Positions 42,914 through 54,200 of a DNA stretch of 64,000 nucleotides are shown in pieces. This stretch comes from Sorghum bicolor (taxonomy: Eukaryota > Streptophyta > Magnoliopsida > Poales > Poaceae): NCBI RefSeq assembly GCF_000003195.3, contig NC_012876.2, positions 58,212,407 to 58,276,406 on the forward strand, written 5' to 3'. A model generated the notes under the pieces. It worked only from the letters and a program-made list of their open reading frames with translations, did not search any database and was not told the origin of the DNA. The position numbers and the translations under genes are program-made. Within the stretch, counting starts at the first letter, position 1. Each line of letters starts with the position of its first letter.

Positions 42914-45703
42914 CGTTCCAAGTGGCAGTTCGAGATATGTGAATGGCATTTCTCCAACCTAGCAGCCAAAGGTATTTGCAAGGTGAGTGACTCTCTCTAA
43001 ACTCTTATTGATTGGCACCATAAAGGACTTGTCAAAGTTAACATGCAGTCCAGTCGAATCAGCGAATGATCTTAATAATCCTTTCAGACAGAAGAGAGTT
43101 CTGGCGTCACCAGGAAGAATAAGGAGAGTATCATCGGCGTATTGCACAATAGGATAATCCTCTTGGAAACCATCACTAAGAGGATGCTTTAGAATTCCAG
43201 CTTGCCAAGCTTTATTTATGATGGATTGGAGCAAATCAGCTGCTAGAACAAATAGAAGGGGGGAGAGGGGATCTCCTTGTCTTACTCCCCTTTTGCACTT
43301 AAAGTTCTTTCCTGGTATGCCATTTAGAAGAACAGCAGAGCTGGCAGTACTTAGGAGGTTCTGTACCCAACTTACCCATTTCTCAGAAAAGCCTTTATGC
43401 TTTAGGATTTTCAGAATAGCCTGGTGCTCTATCCTGTCTAAGGCCTTTTCGAAATCTAATTTCAGGATGATTATCTCCTTTTTCGAGTGATGGCAAAGGT
43501 GAATGAATTGAAAGGACCAAGCAAGGCAGTCATGAATGGTTCTTCCTTTGATGAAACCATACTGATTAGTGTGAACAAGTTGCAGTATCTTTGATTATAG
43601 TCTGGAGGAAAGGATCTTGATGATGCATTTCAGGGAGTAATTTAGGAGGGAAATCGGCCTGTAATCATTGACAGTTTTTGCATTGTCCTTTTTTGGGATG
43701 AGCACAATGAGTGATGTGTTGATGCTGCTTATCTCTGTGTTCAGGTTGCAGAAGTCCCTCAGTGTCCTAGTGAAGTCATCTTTGATTATGCTCCAGCATT
43801 TCTTGATGAAACACCCATTGAAACCATCAGGCCCCAGGGCATGATTATTGGGTAGATTTTTAATGACCGTGTCCATCTCTTCATTTGTGAAGTCAACATC
43901 CAGGTCTGTCAGATCATGTTCTTGAAGGAGTTCTCCAAGCTCGTAGCTAATACCTTCAAAGTCACTGACTCCAAGTCTTTCTCTGAAAGCATTCCAAATG
44001 AGGTTGGCTTTTTTAACGTGGTCTGTTATAAGATCACCTTCACCATTGGTTAGGGAGACTATGAAGTTTCGTTTGTGGGTGATGGTAGCCAGAGAGTGGA
44101 AGAACTGTGTGTTTTCATCACCAAACTTAACCCATCTTATGGTGTTTCTCTGTTTCCAGTACTTTCTCTTGGAATCAAGCAACTGGGAGAGATGAAGTTT
44201 GACCAGACTTCTGAAGGAGTTCTCCAGTTCGGAGAGGTTCCTTTGGTCTTCTAGACCATCCAGGAGTTGTAGTACCCAGTTACAGTTAAAGATCAGTCTG
44301 TTCAGGTTGGACAAGGATTTGCTCCAATTCCTTAAGCCACTTCTGATTTGTTTCAACTTCCTAGAGAGGTTTTTGGCTGCATCTGCATAGACAGGCGAAT
44401 TATCCCAATGTAGTTTTACAATATCCATGAAACCAGGGTGTTCAACCCAAAAGTTTTCAAATCTTAACATGCATCCCTTGGAGATGTGGGTGCCAATATG
44501 CAGCACATACGGTATATGATCTGAGATGGGTCTTGATAAAGGTTGCACGAAGGTTGCCGGGTGAGACAGGGTCCAGCTGGAATTAGTGAAGACCCAGTCT
44601 AGTTTGACCAAGAGGGGGTCAGCCTGCATGTTACTCCAGGAGAAGTTTCTGCCACTGAAAGGGATATCCACAAGATCAAGGTCAGAGATAAGTTCATTAA
44701 ACATGTTCATTTCTCACGTGTCTCCACCTGGTTTGTTCCTGTTCTCTGGGTTTCTGATCAGGTTGAAATCGACACCTAGAGCCCAGTCATCGAATTCAAA
44801 TGAGTCTAAGTTCATTAGCCAGGTGACAAACCCAAGCTTCTGAGCAGGATTTGCAGGTCCATAGATGTTGGTGACATGAAAAATCTTGTTATCTAGTCTG
44901 CATGCTAGTTTGACAGTGATAGCATAGGAGTTCATTTGAACAATGGAACCATCAAAAATGCTACCGTTCCAGACAGTGAGGAGACCGCTAGAGGCTCCAA
45001 CAGATGGGAAGAAAGCAAACTGATCCAGAGATTTAGGGCAAAATTTCTTGATGTAGAAATTGTCAAAAGTCTCCCTCTTGGTTTCCTGTATGCATAAAAC
45101 TTGACAAGCACTTTCGCTGATTTTATCTCTTATTGCATCCCATTTTTCTTGGGAGTTAAGGCCTCTAATGTTCCAAAAAAGGATTTTGTTGGATCTGTTG
45201 TTGTTGTTTTCGTTATTCATGGATACAAAAAGGTGAGGAGGGTACATGTTTGATCATGCAAATGTCAAACAGACGCTGCGCAGAATGAGCAAAAGCTCTG
45301 AAAGAGGCAAAAGAGGCACCTTAATAAACATCGAACATCAAAAGGTAGATAAAAAAGTGTGGGTTCCACACGTTCCACAATGTCTTGAGATACCAGTTAC
45401 ATCCAGGGGTGTTATTGGGCCAGTACATACACTGGCTAGGAACAGAGAAAGTGAAATAGAGAGCAAAAGAGACCATTGCTATGAATGGCCTGACAACCAA
45501 CTTCTTGGGGATTCTATTCATCGAGATCATCTTTGTCTAGCAGAGCAGCAAACACGACCGAAGGCTATATCTGCAGGAAGCGCTCCCCAATGCCTTCGAG
45601 CACATGTTTGGGCAGGTGAGGTGCCACCTCTGGTGGGATCACAGCAAGGGGGGTGGGCTCTTCTTCTAGGACATTGGTGTCAACTTCTAATTTCTTCCCC
45701 TTC

Positions 45704-48321
45704 TTAGGAGCCTTGGTTTTCTTGTTCTTCTGTCCCCCCTAGGAGTCTTGTTTCCTTTCTCCTCCTCTCTATGTTTTTTAGCACTTTCTTCATTCTTGAA
45801 CCCTCCAAGCTTCTGGGAGACTCTCTTGCTGCGCCTCTGGAACTCATCATCCAGTTTCTCTTTGACCTTGAGAGTATTTTTCTTCTTTGAGGCTGTGAAC
45901 CCAGGGGTGGGCCATCTAACATCTCCACGTCAGAGTCTTCCTTTTCCTCCATCACTATGTCCTCATAAGTGTTCACCGCAATTGTCATCTCAGGTTCCTC
46001 TTCTAGTTCCTCTTCTGCTTCCTCATTCTCCAAATATTCCAGAGCGATCTTTTCCAGGGCATTGTCACCAAGCTGTGGAAACAGGATGAAAGCTAGATGA
46101 ATGAGCAACGGTGTATCTGATATGTATGATGGGATCAGGGTATTATGATCAACAACTAGATTGGTAACATTCTTAAAGATCTGGAAGTGAGGATTCGTAT
46201 GTATGAAAAGGATTACCTTCTTGATAAGAGAGGGGATCACAGGGATCAGTGGATCACTTGTGTGTGTCTTGCCTTGCACCTTCGAGGGACCAATGACCAG
46301 TGACTTGATCTTAGGGGCATCTTGTCAGTCAAGGGGAACCTCAACATTCTCTGTCCCTTTCTCTGACACGATCTTGGAGGCAGCCACTGCCACATTGCCA
46401 ATCTCAGCCAGGTTCTGAGCATTCAGGTTGATACCTTCATCATCAACTAGGGCTAGCTATTGTTGCCACCGATTACCTGAGTCACTTCTAAAGGGGTGTG
46501 TGCTTGGTCCGATGTTGGATCCTCTAGGGTGGTGTTCGGATCGGCAGGTGGGACAGGCCCCATCCAGTGTGGGGGTGCTGGCAGAGGATGCAGTGGTCCA
46601 AAGCTGAGAAAAGCTTCTTCATCTTGCACTTCTGAGACCTGTTGTCTTTTCAGGATGTAACAAGGGACAGTCTAGGATATGCCCTTTTGGGGTAAGCCAA
46701 CATTAACTTTAACAGATTCAGGGATTTTAGCATCATCATTCAGGTAAACCTTTGCAACTACTCTTGCTAGATTGTCAGGTTCATGCCATTGTACCAAAAT
46801 ACCGAAACCAGAGACAGCCTTAGCAATGTTAACTGAGTCCTTAAGATCCTCTGGAAAATCAACTAGCATAAACCAAGCCTCTCTATCAAGATCAAAGCTA
46901 CGTGCATTCTCCGCTTCATCGTGTTTGATAACTCTCATAGTGTAACTACCCAAGGGAAAAACAGGACCTACGAACCTCTCTCTGTCTAATGCACTTCTGA
47001 ATCTGACATATGCATCACCTAGAGCAGAGGGCTGGATCTCGGAGATGCGAACCTAATGGACATCCTGAAAGAATGACCGGAGTGCAGTCTTGACTTCGCC
47101 GAAGTCGTCACCGCTCACTGGTGGTTGTAGCTTGATGATCGCCAAGTCTTCGTTGTAGAGTGTGTAGCACCCAATGACGAAGACCTCCTGGCGAATGCCA
47201 TTGCGAAGGGGCGGTTCCTGGATGGAGAAGCCTGGTGGTAGATGCGGAACCGGATCGTAGGGCCAGTTCGCCATCGAAGACGTAGTGGGGTTTTCGGTGA
47301 CTGAGGCAGGAACAGTGGAGATTGGGGGGGAAGGAACGAGAGGGGGTGTTGTCTTCGGATATAAATGGTTCCCCAGCGTCCCTTCAACTTCCGAACGGGA
47401 AACCACCCGGTAACGCCGTTTGGCATGGATTTTGGAGAGACAGGTCAAGGACGTATGCCCGTAATTGTAGCAGAGGATGCACCTTACCATTCTGGTGCAG
47501 TCCTTCCTTTTGTGGCCCGGCCCAAGACATCTACGACATTGACCTTCTCTCCCACCCAGTTGGTCCGGCCCAGAGATAGGCAGCGGGGTAGCTTTTGAAA
47601 AGGTGGGAGCCGGAGATGGCGCCTTGGCAGTTATGACTATTTTCATAGTTTGGGTACGCTCCCGAGATTCTAGCGGGTTCTTGATGACCCAGCGATGAAC
47701 ACGTGCTTGATTGGGAGCAAGGTTGGAAATGGAGGGAGAGATCGGGTTAAGGCCACCAAAATTTTGAGATTCATAGTTTCGGTTGTAATCCGCAGGAAAG
47801 GATAATCGCTTGAAGACTGACAGTGCTTGCCGAGGCGAAGATCGAACAATATCGGCATAGCTTCTTCTATCAGAGGCTGCTTGACCTCTTCTTATTTTGC
47901 CTTTAGCACCGACTAAAGTCCATTCATCATCCTGTTCCTTGCAAAACAAGTCATATTGCTTTCTCCAATTCGGTCCTCCTTCTCGCCACGGGGCAAAGAA
48001 GAGAGAGTATGATTTGCAGGAGAAATTATTTAACTTGTAAACCATTAGACCCACTTTTTTGCAAGAAACGGTGAATTTGAACATCCAATCTGAAAGATAG
48101 CAGACATTGAAATCCTTAGCAACTCCCCCCAAACAGGCTTGAAGAATCAGAGCAACTGAATATTCATTCAGACGAATAGCAGACCGACCAAAGTTGAGCA
48201 GCAGATGGAAATTAGAGGGGGAGCTGTATGATGTAGGACTCACTGAGCAGTTGAAGCGGTGATCCACCACTCTCTCAAACTCTAAACCATGGGCAAAACA
48301 GAGATCCGAGAGTCCTCCCAT
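45704..48321 (-). pseudogene. LINE ORF1: CCHC zinc-knuckle RNA-binding protein, broken
   Basis: The first 422 codons (48321-47053) hold two knuckles, CRRCLGPGHKRKDC and CILCYNYGHTSLTC, typical of plant L1 ORF1, after a Pro/Ser-rich linker. In-frame stops follow at 47053-47055 and 46672-46674, with DREAWFMLVDFPEDLKDSV between them in the same frame. A frameshift between about 46460 and 46280 leads into an acidic tail (EEAEEELEEEPEM) and a basic end at 45704. ORF1 proteins coat the LINE RNA; this copy cannot make a full one. Confidence 0.8.
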
Positions 48322-48546
48322 CCAGACGATTTGAGCCGGGCAAGTTCGTCGTTCGCCAGGAGAGATTTGACGGTGGCAGACCGAAAGAGCCGTGGGGAAG
48401 TGGGAGGGTGGGGGCGGGGGAGATGCGGTGAGGTTAGCAGGGGAGGGGAGGGGCGAGGGTTGGCCGGCGACGGCCAGCGGCGCCGGCGGTGGCTAGCCGT
48501 CCATAGTCGCGGGGTGCGTATTATGTAGCTTGCACATTATATTTGC

Positions 48547-48845
48547 AATTTCCATTTTTTTTCGAATGCTAAATCGATTAGGATGAGAGAAATACTAGAG
48601 ATAACTGAACAACTTGGCAAAGCTTTCCAATTTTGCTATGTGCTTGTCTAATACTATGATAGCTTCTAATGTGTTCTATGAACAGTGAACCAATTGTATT
48701 TAATCCTATCTATGTAAAGTCATCTTTACCACCAATTATATTATGACTTCTACGAACTTCTATACATATTGATTCAGAGTATTACACAAATCCCCCCCCC
48801 CAAATATTTTGCTGCGAGCTGCGCCACTGCAAGACACGACTCACT
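48547..48845. other. host DNA right of the LINE, including its target duplication
   Basis: Begins with AATTTCCATTTTTT (48547-48560). It contains a C-rich run (about 48791-48801) that mirrors the one at 25981 on the other side. No gene. Confidence 0.6.
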
Positions 48846-49065
48846 TTAGCAAAATGGACACTGTAGCATTTTCATTTGTATTTGACAAGTATTGTCCAAT
48901 CATGGACTAACTAGACTCAAAAGATTCGTCTCGCAAATTACAGGCAAACTATGTAATTAGATATTTTTTCTATCTATATTTAATAATTCATGTATGTGCC
49001 GCAAGATTCGATGTGTCGAGAAATCTAAAAAATTTTACAAAATTTTTTGGAAACTAAACAAGGCC
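48846..49065. mobile_element. Tourist-like MITE, left end lost
   Basis: The right end CTAAACAAGGCC and the core (AAAAGATTCGTCTCGCAAATT) match the 243-bp family, but the GGCCTTGTTTAG left end is missing. Confidence 0.8.
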
Positions 49066-49146
49066 GCTTGACAAATCATGACGTGGAGTGGAGGACGAGT
49101 GCATGACATGCATGATGCATCACACAATTCACTTTTCCTTGATGTA
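49066..49146. repeat. host segment copy (continuation of the 7577-8030 paralogue)
   Basis: GACATGCATGATGCATCA and TTCACTTTTCCTTG match 7955-7972 and the region before 7830. The segment is repeated again at 49400-49555. Confidence 0.5.
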
Positions 49147-49389
49147 GGCCTTGTTTAGTTCCGAAAAGTGAAAACTTTTCGGTACTGTAGCACTTTCGTT
49201 TGTTTGTGACAAATATTATCCAATCATGGACTAATTAGGATTAAAAGATTCGTCTCGTAATTTCCAGCTAAACTGTGTAATTAGTTTTTATTTTCGTCTA
49301 TATTTAATGTTTCATGCATGTGCCACAAAATTCGATGTGACGGGAAATCTTGAAAACTTTTTGGTTTTTATGGTGAACTAAACAAGACC
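49147..49389. mobile_element. Tourist-like MITE, GTA target duplication
   Basis: GGCCTTGTTTAG...CTAAACAAGACC, 243 bp, GTA on both sides. Just inside the left end it has a perfect inner palindrome CCGAAAAGTGAAAACTTTTCGG. Confidence 0.92.
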
Positions 49390-49558
49390 GTAGGCTACAT
49401 CTACATGCAAACATACAAATCAGGATAGTCGGGTAGAGGACGAGTTCAGGACATGCATGATGCATCGGGTAGAGGACGAGTGCAGGACATCTGGACATGC
49501 ATGATGCGATGCATCGTATAAGCATTTAAGTCTTGTATTGCGGGCAGTATTGACTAAA
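49390..49558. repeat. host segment copy with internal GGGTAGAGGACGAGT repeats
   Basis: Two copies of CGGGTAGAGGACGAGT(T/G)CAGGACAT (about 49429 and 49468), each followed by CATGCATGATGC. It corresponds to 7905-8030 and ends in the shared GTCTTGTATTG. Confidence 0.55.
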
Positions 49559-49800
49559 GTATTGTTTAGTTCCCAGAAAATTTTGCAAAACTTTTTAGAT
49601 TTTCCGTCACATCAAATCTTTAGACGCATGCATGGAGTATTAAATATAGACCAAAATAAAAACTAATTACACAGTTTGGTCGAAATTGACGAGACGAATC
49701 TCTTGAGTCTAATTAGTCTATGATTGGACAATATTTGTCAAATACAAACGAAAGTGCTACAGTGTCGATTTTGCAAAAAAATTTGGAACTAAACAAGGCC
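49559..49800. mobile_element. Tourist-like MITE, diverged left end
   Basis: Left GTATTGTTTAGTTCCC, right GGAACTAAACAAGGCC, core GACGAGACGAATCTCTTGAG. 242 bp. The target duplication is not clear. Confidence 0.8.
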
Positions 49801-49861
49801 CATGTGTATTTTTAGTTATAACTCCATTCATTTTTCAATGGAAACAATGCAGGACAATGAA

Positions 49862-50110
49862 CTCCCTCTGTCCCAAATTTCAAGTCATGTAAGAATTAGA
49901 ACTTTGTTATCTTTTAATCAATAATCAGTTTAATTATATTTTAAAAATATATCACAAAAAAGGTTACAACAAATCTGTATTTGAAAATAGTTTTTAGTGA
50001 TCAAACTCTTGTTATATAAATTCTATATTATAAAAGAAATTAGCAGTTAACAATGTGATTTTATGGATTGTACCAAGTCAAATTGCGTCTTGTATTTGGG
50101 ACGTAGGTAA
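49862..50110. mobile_element. Stowaway-like MITE
   Basis: Left CTCCCTCTGTCCCAAATTTC and the complement of the right end (TTACCTACGTCCCAAATACA) are inverted repeats. About 249 bp, AT-rich. Confidence 0.8.
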
Positions 50111-50199
50111 TATGTCAGATAGCAAGATGGGAAGTATAGGGAGGGACAGCCAGTGGCTGCCTCCTGCCTTTGTCATCTCCGCGCTTATGGATATGCATA

Positions 50200-50442
50200 G
50201 GCCTTGTTTACTTTGACTCCAAAATCCAAAAATTTTCAAAATTCTATGTCATATCGAATCTTTAGACGCATGCATAGAGTATTAAATATAAACAAAAATA
50301 AAAATTAATTACACAGTTTGGTTGAAATGTACGAGACGAATCTTTTAAGCCTAATTAATCTATAGTTGAACAATAATTACCACAAACAAACGAAAGTGCT
50401 ACAGTGTCGCGAACTTTTTTCCTCCAGGAAGTAAACACGACC
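50200..50442. mobile_element. Tourist-like MITE, ATA target duplication
   Basis: GGCCTTGTTTAC...GTAAACACGACC, 243 bp, ATA on both sides. Core TACGAGACGAATCTTTTAAGC. Confidence 0.88.
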
Positions 50443-50810
50443 ATAGCAAAAGGGATCCATTCATTCGAGAAATGAGGTGCTCTTTATAATTTGGCTCAAA
50501 GTAAGCTAACGCATATGCTTCAGAAACAACAATAATCTGAATATCCAATCTTGACCATCTAATAACAAATAAAAATATTCTATCAATAGTTTGCATGATG
50601 TAGCAGCAGATTTTCCACTGCTTCAAGATAACCGAGAAACCTTTCAAAAAAAATTAACCGAGAAAAACAAAGCATTTCAAGAAAGTTCTCTACATGGCTA
50701 ACTGGTATAAGCAAGGTAGGTTCACTGGTTGACAAAATATTCCCCACTTGATGCTGCAGCCACATTGTGCACCTTGATGCCTCGAAACCTAAGCTAGGTA
50801 ACTGAATGGT
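50443..50810. other. 3' flank of the RAD7-like gene up to the LINE fragment
   Basis: No independent gene. The short minus frames here have no family. The last 15 bases (AGGTAACTGAATGGT, 50796-50810) are the LINE fragment's target sequence. Confidence 0.5.
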
Positions 50811-51175
50811 AGCTCAAAAGCATCGCTCTCTAGAGAACAACAAGCCAACTGACCAAGATGATAAGCCGGATGGACAGAAGTAATCAAGATGATGTTGGAG
50901 ACAGAATGATGTTTGGTTTTTTGCAAGAAACTATCCTGAGGAAGGCTGTGTGTCGCTTGCTTAAGCTTTTGTGTAATCAACCTTGGCTTTTTTGCTGGTG
51001 CTCTCAATATGATGTGTTGGCAAGCTGTAGTTTTCGTACGCTTCGTGTTTCTGTAGTCTCTTTCTATAGAGCTATGCGACTGTCTAGTTCTCTATCTGTT
51101 CTTCAAACTCTTTGTATGAACGGTTTCCGTTGTTCATTCAATGAAAATGGGAAAGTTCCCTCGTTTCGGAAAAAA
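50811..51175 (+). mobile_element. 5'-truncated LINE fragment with 15-bp target duplication
   Basis: AGGTAACTGAATGGT occurs at 50796-50810 and again at 51176-51190. The insert between ends TCATTCAATGAAAATGGGAAAG, then TTCCCTCGTTTC and a short A-rich tail, the typical 3' end of a plant L1 element. It is 365 bp, so only the 3' end was copied. It lies 31 bp past the RAD7-like stop codon, thus in that gene's 3' UTR or just beyond. Confidence 0.85.
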
Positions 51176-51221
51176 AGGTAACTGAATGGTGAGGAGAATG
51201 TAGTGTCGTTCTCCACACAAA

Positions 51222-54200
51222 CTAACGGTTATCCATTTGCACTAGTATGCTCCCTTCTATTCCGACGATTTTGACCGATGTGTTTGAGTGACCCTTGAGG
51301 AACAAATCCGTGACCTGCAATGAAATGGTCCATAGTAAGTACGGTTTTCAAAGCCCCCAAACAACAGATGCTCTTTACTCAGATGATACTACCAATCAAC
51401 AGGTGTTATTTATGTTTACTATTGATGGAAAGAACATGACTGCTGACAGAAAGAACATGTTACAGGAAGTATATTTATTTATGTTTACTGTTGAGGCAGT
51501 ATGCTCTGTATTAGCTAGGAAGGTCATCATACCTGGGTACAACCAAATAGCTTAAGAATCCTCAATGATGGGCAGCTGTCCACAATCAGCCCCAAAGCTT
51601 CGTCTGTCAGTTCACGGCAGAAGGAAAGATCCAGGGCCTCCAATAGAACAGAACATTTGCGAGAAATTGCAAGGGCAGTAAGGTCTCCAACCTAAATGAA
51701 ATACATCAGATGAGAACTAAATATGAGCGGAGGATTATTCATAAGTGAAACAGATGAAAGACATCACAGAAAACGGTCAAGGAAATAGCACATGTTAACC
51801 AACTTAATAAAATTTCCCAGTCGGATTGAGAAGAAACAAGCAAAAAAAAAAGCGTAAATAACAGTTTAAGTTGTTATACACTTCAACCAACAAAAGATTA
51901 TGGCCTGTTTGGATCTACTAAACGTAGCATTGCCAACCATTAGCAACTAGTAGCAACCTTCAACTTGCCACAAAATATACTAATGGTTACAACACATATT
52001 AGTAGGTCGGGTGTTTGGAGACACACTTGCTATTTTTTTAGTTGCTGGCCATTAGCACCATGGATCCAGGGCCTAGACAGCATCTTTAGAAGTTCTACCC
52101 TCTTGATCACAACTTTTGTGAAACGGAGATATTTTAGCTAAGAGCATCTCCAAAGGCTTTGCAAACAAACTTTGCATTGCCCTATTTGCAAAAAAGAGTA
52201 GAAAATACCCCTCCAATGGTTTTGCAAATAAGATTTGCAATTTGGTTAACTTTGCAAATAGAGGTTGAGGCTTTGCATATATGCAAACCTTCCCACCACT
52301 TTGCATCTACAATTTCGGCCTTCCACGTTGGACTCCGTCCCCCCGGCTCCCCCCACCCCGCGCGATTTCTCTATGCCCGTCCGCCCTCCCTGCTGCGCGC
52401 GCCCGCCCTCCCTACCGTGCGCGTCCGCCCTCCAGCTGCCGCGCGTGCCCGCCGTCCCTCCAGCTGCCGTGTGCACCCGCCCTCCAGCTTCCTCGTGAAG
52501 GATCCCTCCGCCGCCAAGGTGTCGCGCGCCTCCTCCAGCAAAGTACCTCCATGGATCTCAATCTCTCTCAGCTCGATTCCTGTAGCATGGCGGCCATTGT
52601 TTGTAGGGTTTTGGGATGGGCGGGTTTGGTGATTCTGTGCCGTCTAGGGGTGGTAGACATGGCGGCCTAAGGTTTAGATGGCCGGCGGTCGTTGTTCATT
52701 ACGACAAAGGCATGAATTCTAGAGTTTTCGGATAGATGGCCATGTTTTATCTCATATATTGTTGTCAAAGATTGCTGTAATTTTTTGTTTTATCTCACAT
52801 ATATATTGTTGTGAAAGTTTGCTGCAGTTTTATGTTTTATCTCACATATATATTGTTGTGAAAGATTGTTTTACCTTCCCTCGGAGGAGGACGAAGGTGG
52901 ACGGAGCCGAACTGACGCGAATGACGACGGCGACGAACGACAAACGCGGCTTGGGCTGGGCAGCGATCGGCGCGAAGACCTGGGCTGGGCGGCAACTGGC
53001 GGCGACCTGGCCTGGGCGGCGACTGGCACGCACGACGTACATCAAAATGCCGCGAAGGAAAAAAAACGCGCGGGCGCGATCGGTGAAAAAAAAAATTCTT
53101 GGGTGGGGTCCACACTTTGGGTTTGCCAAGTCTAAATGCAAAGTCCCTTGGAGTTGGACTATTTTTAGACTTTGCAAATGAGTTTGGGACTTTGCAAACA
53201 ACACCAAATGCAAAATTCATTTGCAAAGTCTCTTGGAGATGCTCTAAGTGATCAAAATAACAGGTCCCTGATTTGAATATAAAACTTTCATAGTCATGTC
53301 AAAAACAATTTCAGATAACTGAAGGTTCATCAGATTGGTTCTTAGTTCCCACTACCACCACATAAATAGTGATGCACGTTTGATGCAGCCTGAACAAACT
53401 CAAACATGCCCATGCCCAAATGTAGATTTGCAGTTTGTTCATATTCTCCATTGCGCCCAACCAATCATATCTCTCAAAAATCATGCTATATGCTTACACC
53501 AAACCAGAAATGTTCAAATATGCACTCATTAAATTCCAGTTTTGAACTGAGTGCATAGATGAAATGTACCTCTCCCCATTAAAGTACAGTGTGATCCCTG
53601 TTACCAGTTCTCTAACCCCTGCACATTATAATGCTCCTGACTAGCCAACAGACATTTGTTGGATGTAACGCCGTCCAAAGGTTTACTTACCGCCTTTTTT
53701 TATCAGTAACAGGTCTTCATATAGTAATTTGCATCTATGATCACATGATGTTGTGTCTGTTCCACATTATTAGTGCAACCTAAGTTCAAACTAAACCACC
53801 TCTAAACTAATCCATAGATAGCTTTTTCAAACTAAACCATCTCATAACCTTTTGCATGGTCTCTTGCTCAAAAAAAAAGGAAAAAGACTAAAGGGTCTAC
53901 ATCTAAACAAAAATATAAGGTTGGTCCCAAGGATAAGATTTATATCATTCAGGGATTGCCACATATTCAAGAAGGTGGCGTTTGGATGGAGCCTGGGTTA
54001 GGGAATAGGAAACACGCTGGGTTGAGAAGGAAAGGGATAGGGATACTAGCACCTGTACCCATACCCATGTTTGTTTCTCTTTGGTTTGGGTTAGAGATAT
54101 GTGGTGGGACCTACAGCAGTGAATGAATAAAAAAATATCACAAGCATTTTCTGTCAGCACCTTCTTGTCCTTTCTTCTGCAATCTTCTCTCTGCTAGTCT

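Larger units (their letters stand above)
26590..45247 (-). pseudogene. LINE ORF2: endonuclease and reverse transcriptase, broken by stops and by the Sirevirus
   Basis: Start ATG at 45247. An apurinic-type endonuclease follows (ILFWNIRGLNS, CIQETKRE, NIYGPANP, GVDFNLIRNPENR). The reverse transcriptase has LIPKKDNAKTVNDYRPISLL, KLDFEKAFDRIEH, GVRQGDPLSPLLF and the catalytic YADDT (nt about 43130). After the Sirevirus, coding resumes at 27897 in the original frame and ends in a zinc-binding segment (CVMCSQGCEETSLHLFFEC). All parts share one frame but hold stops at 44714-44716, 43595-43597, 42959-42961, 27313-27315 and 26686-26688. Each fits a single-base change from a sense codon. The family primes reverse transcription at a nicked target site. 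Confidence 0.9.
26466..48546 (-). mobile_element. L1-type LINE retrotransposon, complete ends, split by a Sirevirus
   Basis: A 14-bp target duplication AATTTCCATTTTTT lies on both sides (26452-26465 and 48547-48560). On the minus strand the element runs from a GC-rich 5' leader, through ORF1 (CCHC protein) and ORF2 (endonuclease, reverse transcriptase, zinc-binding C-terminus), to a 3' end that reads GGGAGCTCCCCCACCGTTTC and then a short A-rich tail. Without the 15-kb Sirevirus (27903-42913) it is about 7.1 kb. It is full length, but both ORFs carry stops. Confidence 0.92.

Noticed and set aside
45748..46089. 113-codon + frame over LINE ORF1
   Set aside because: Antisense to the acidic tail of ORF1; Ser/Phe/Leu-rich by complementarity to Glu-rich codons.
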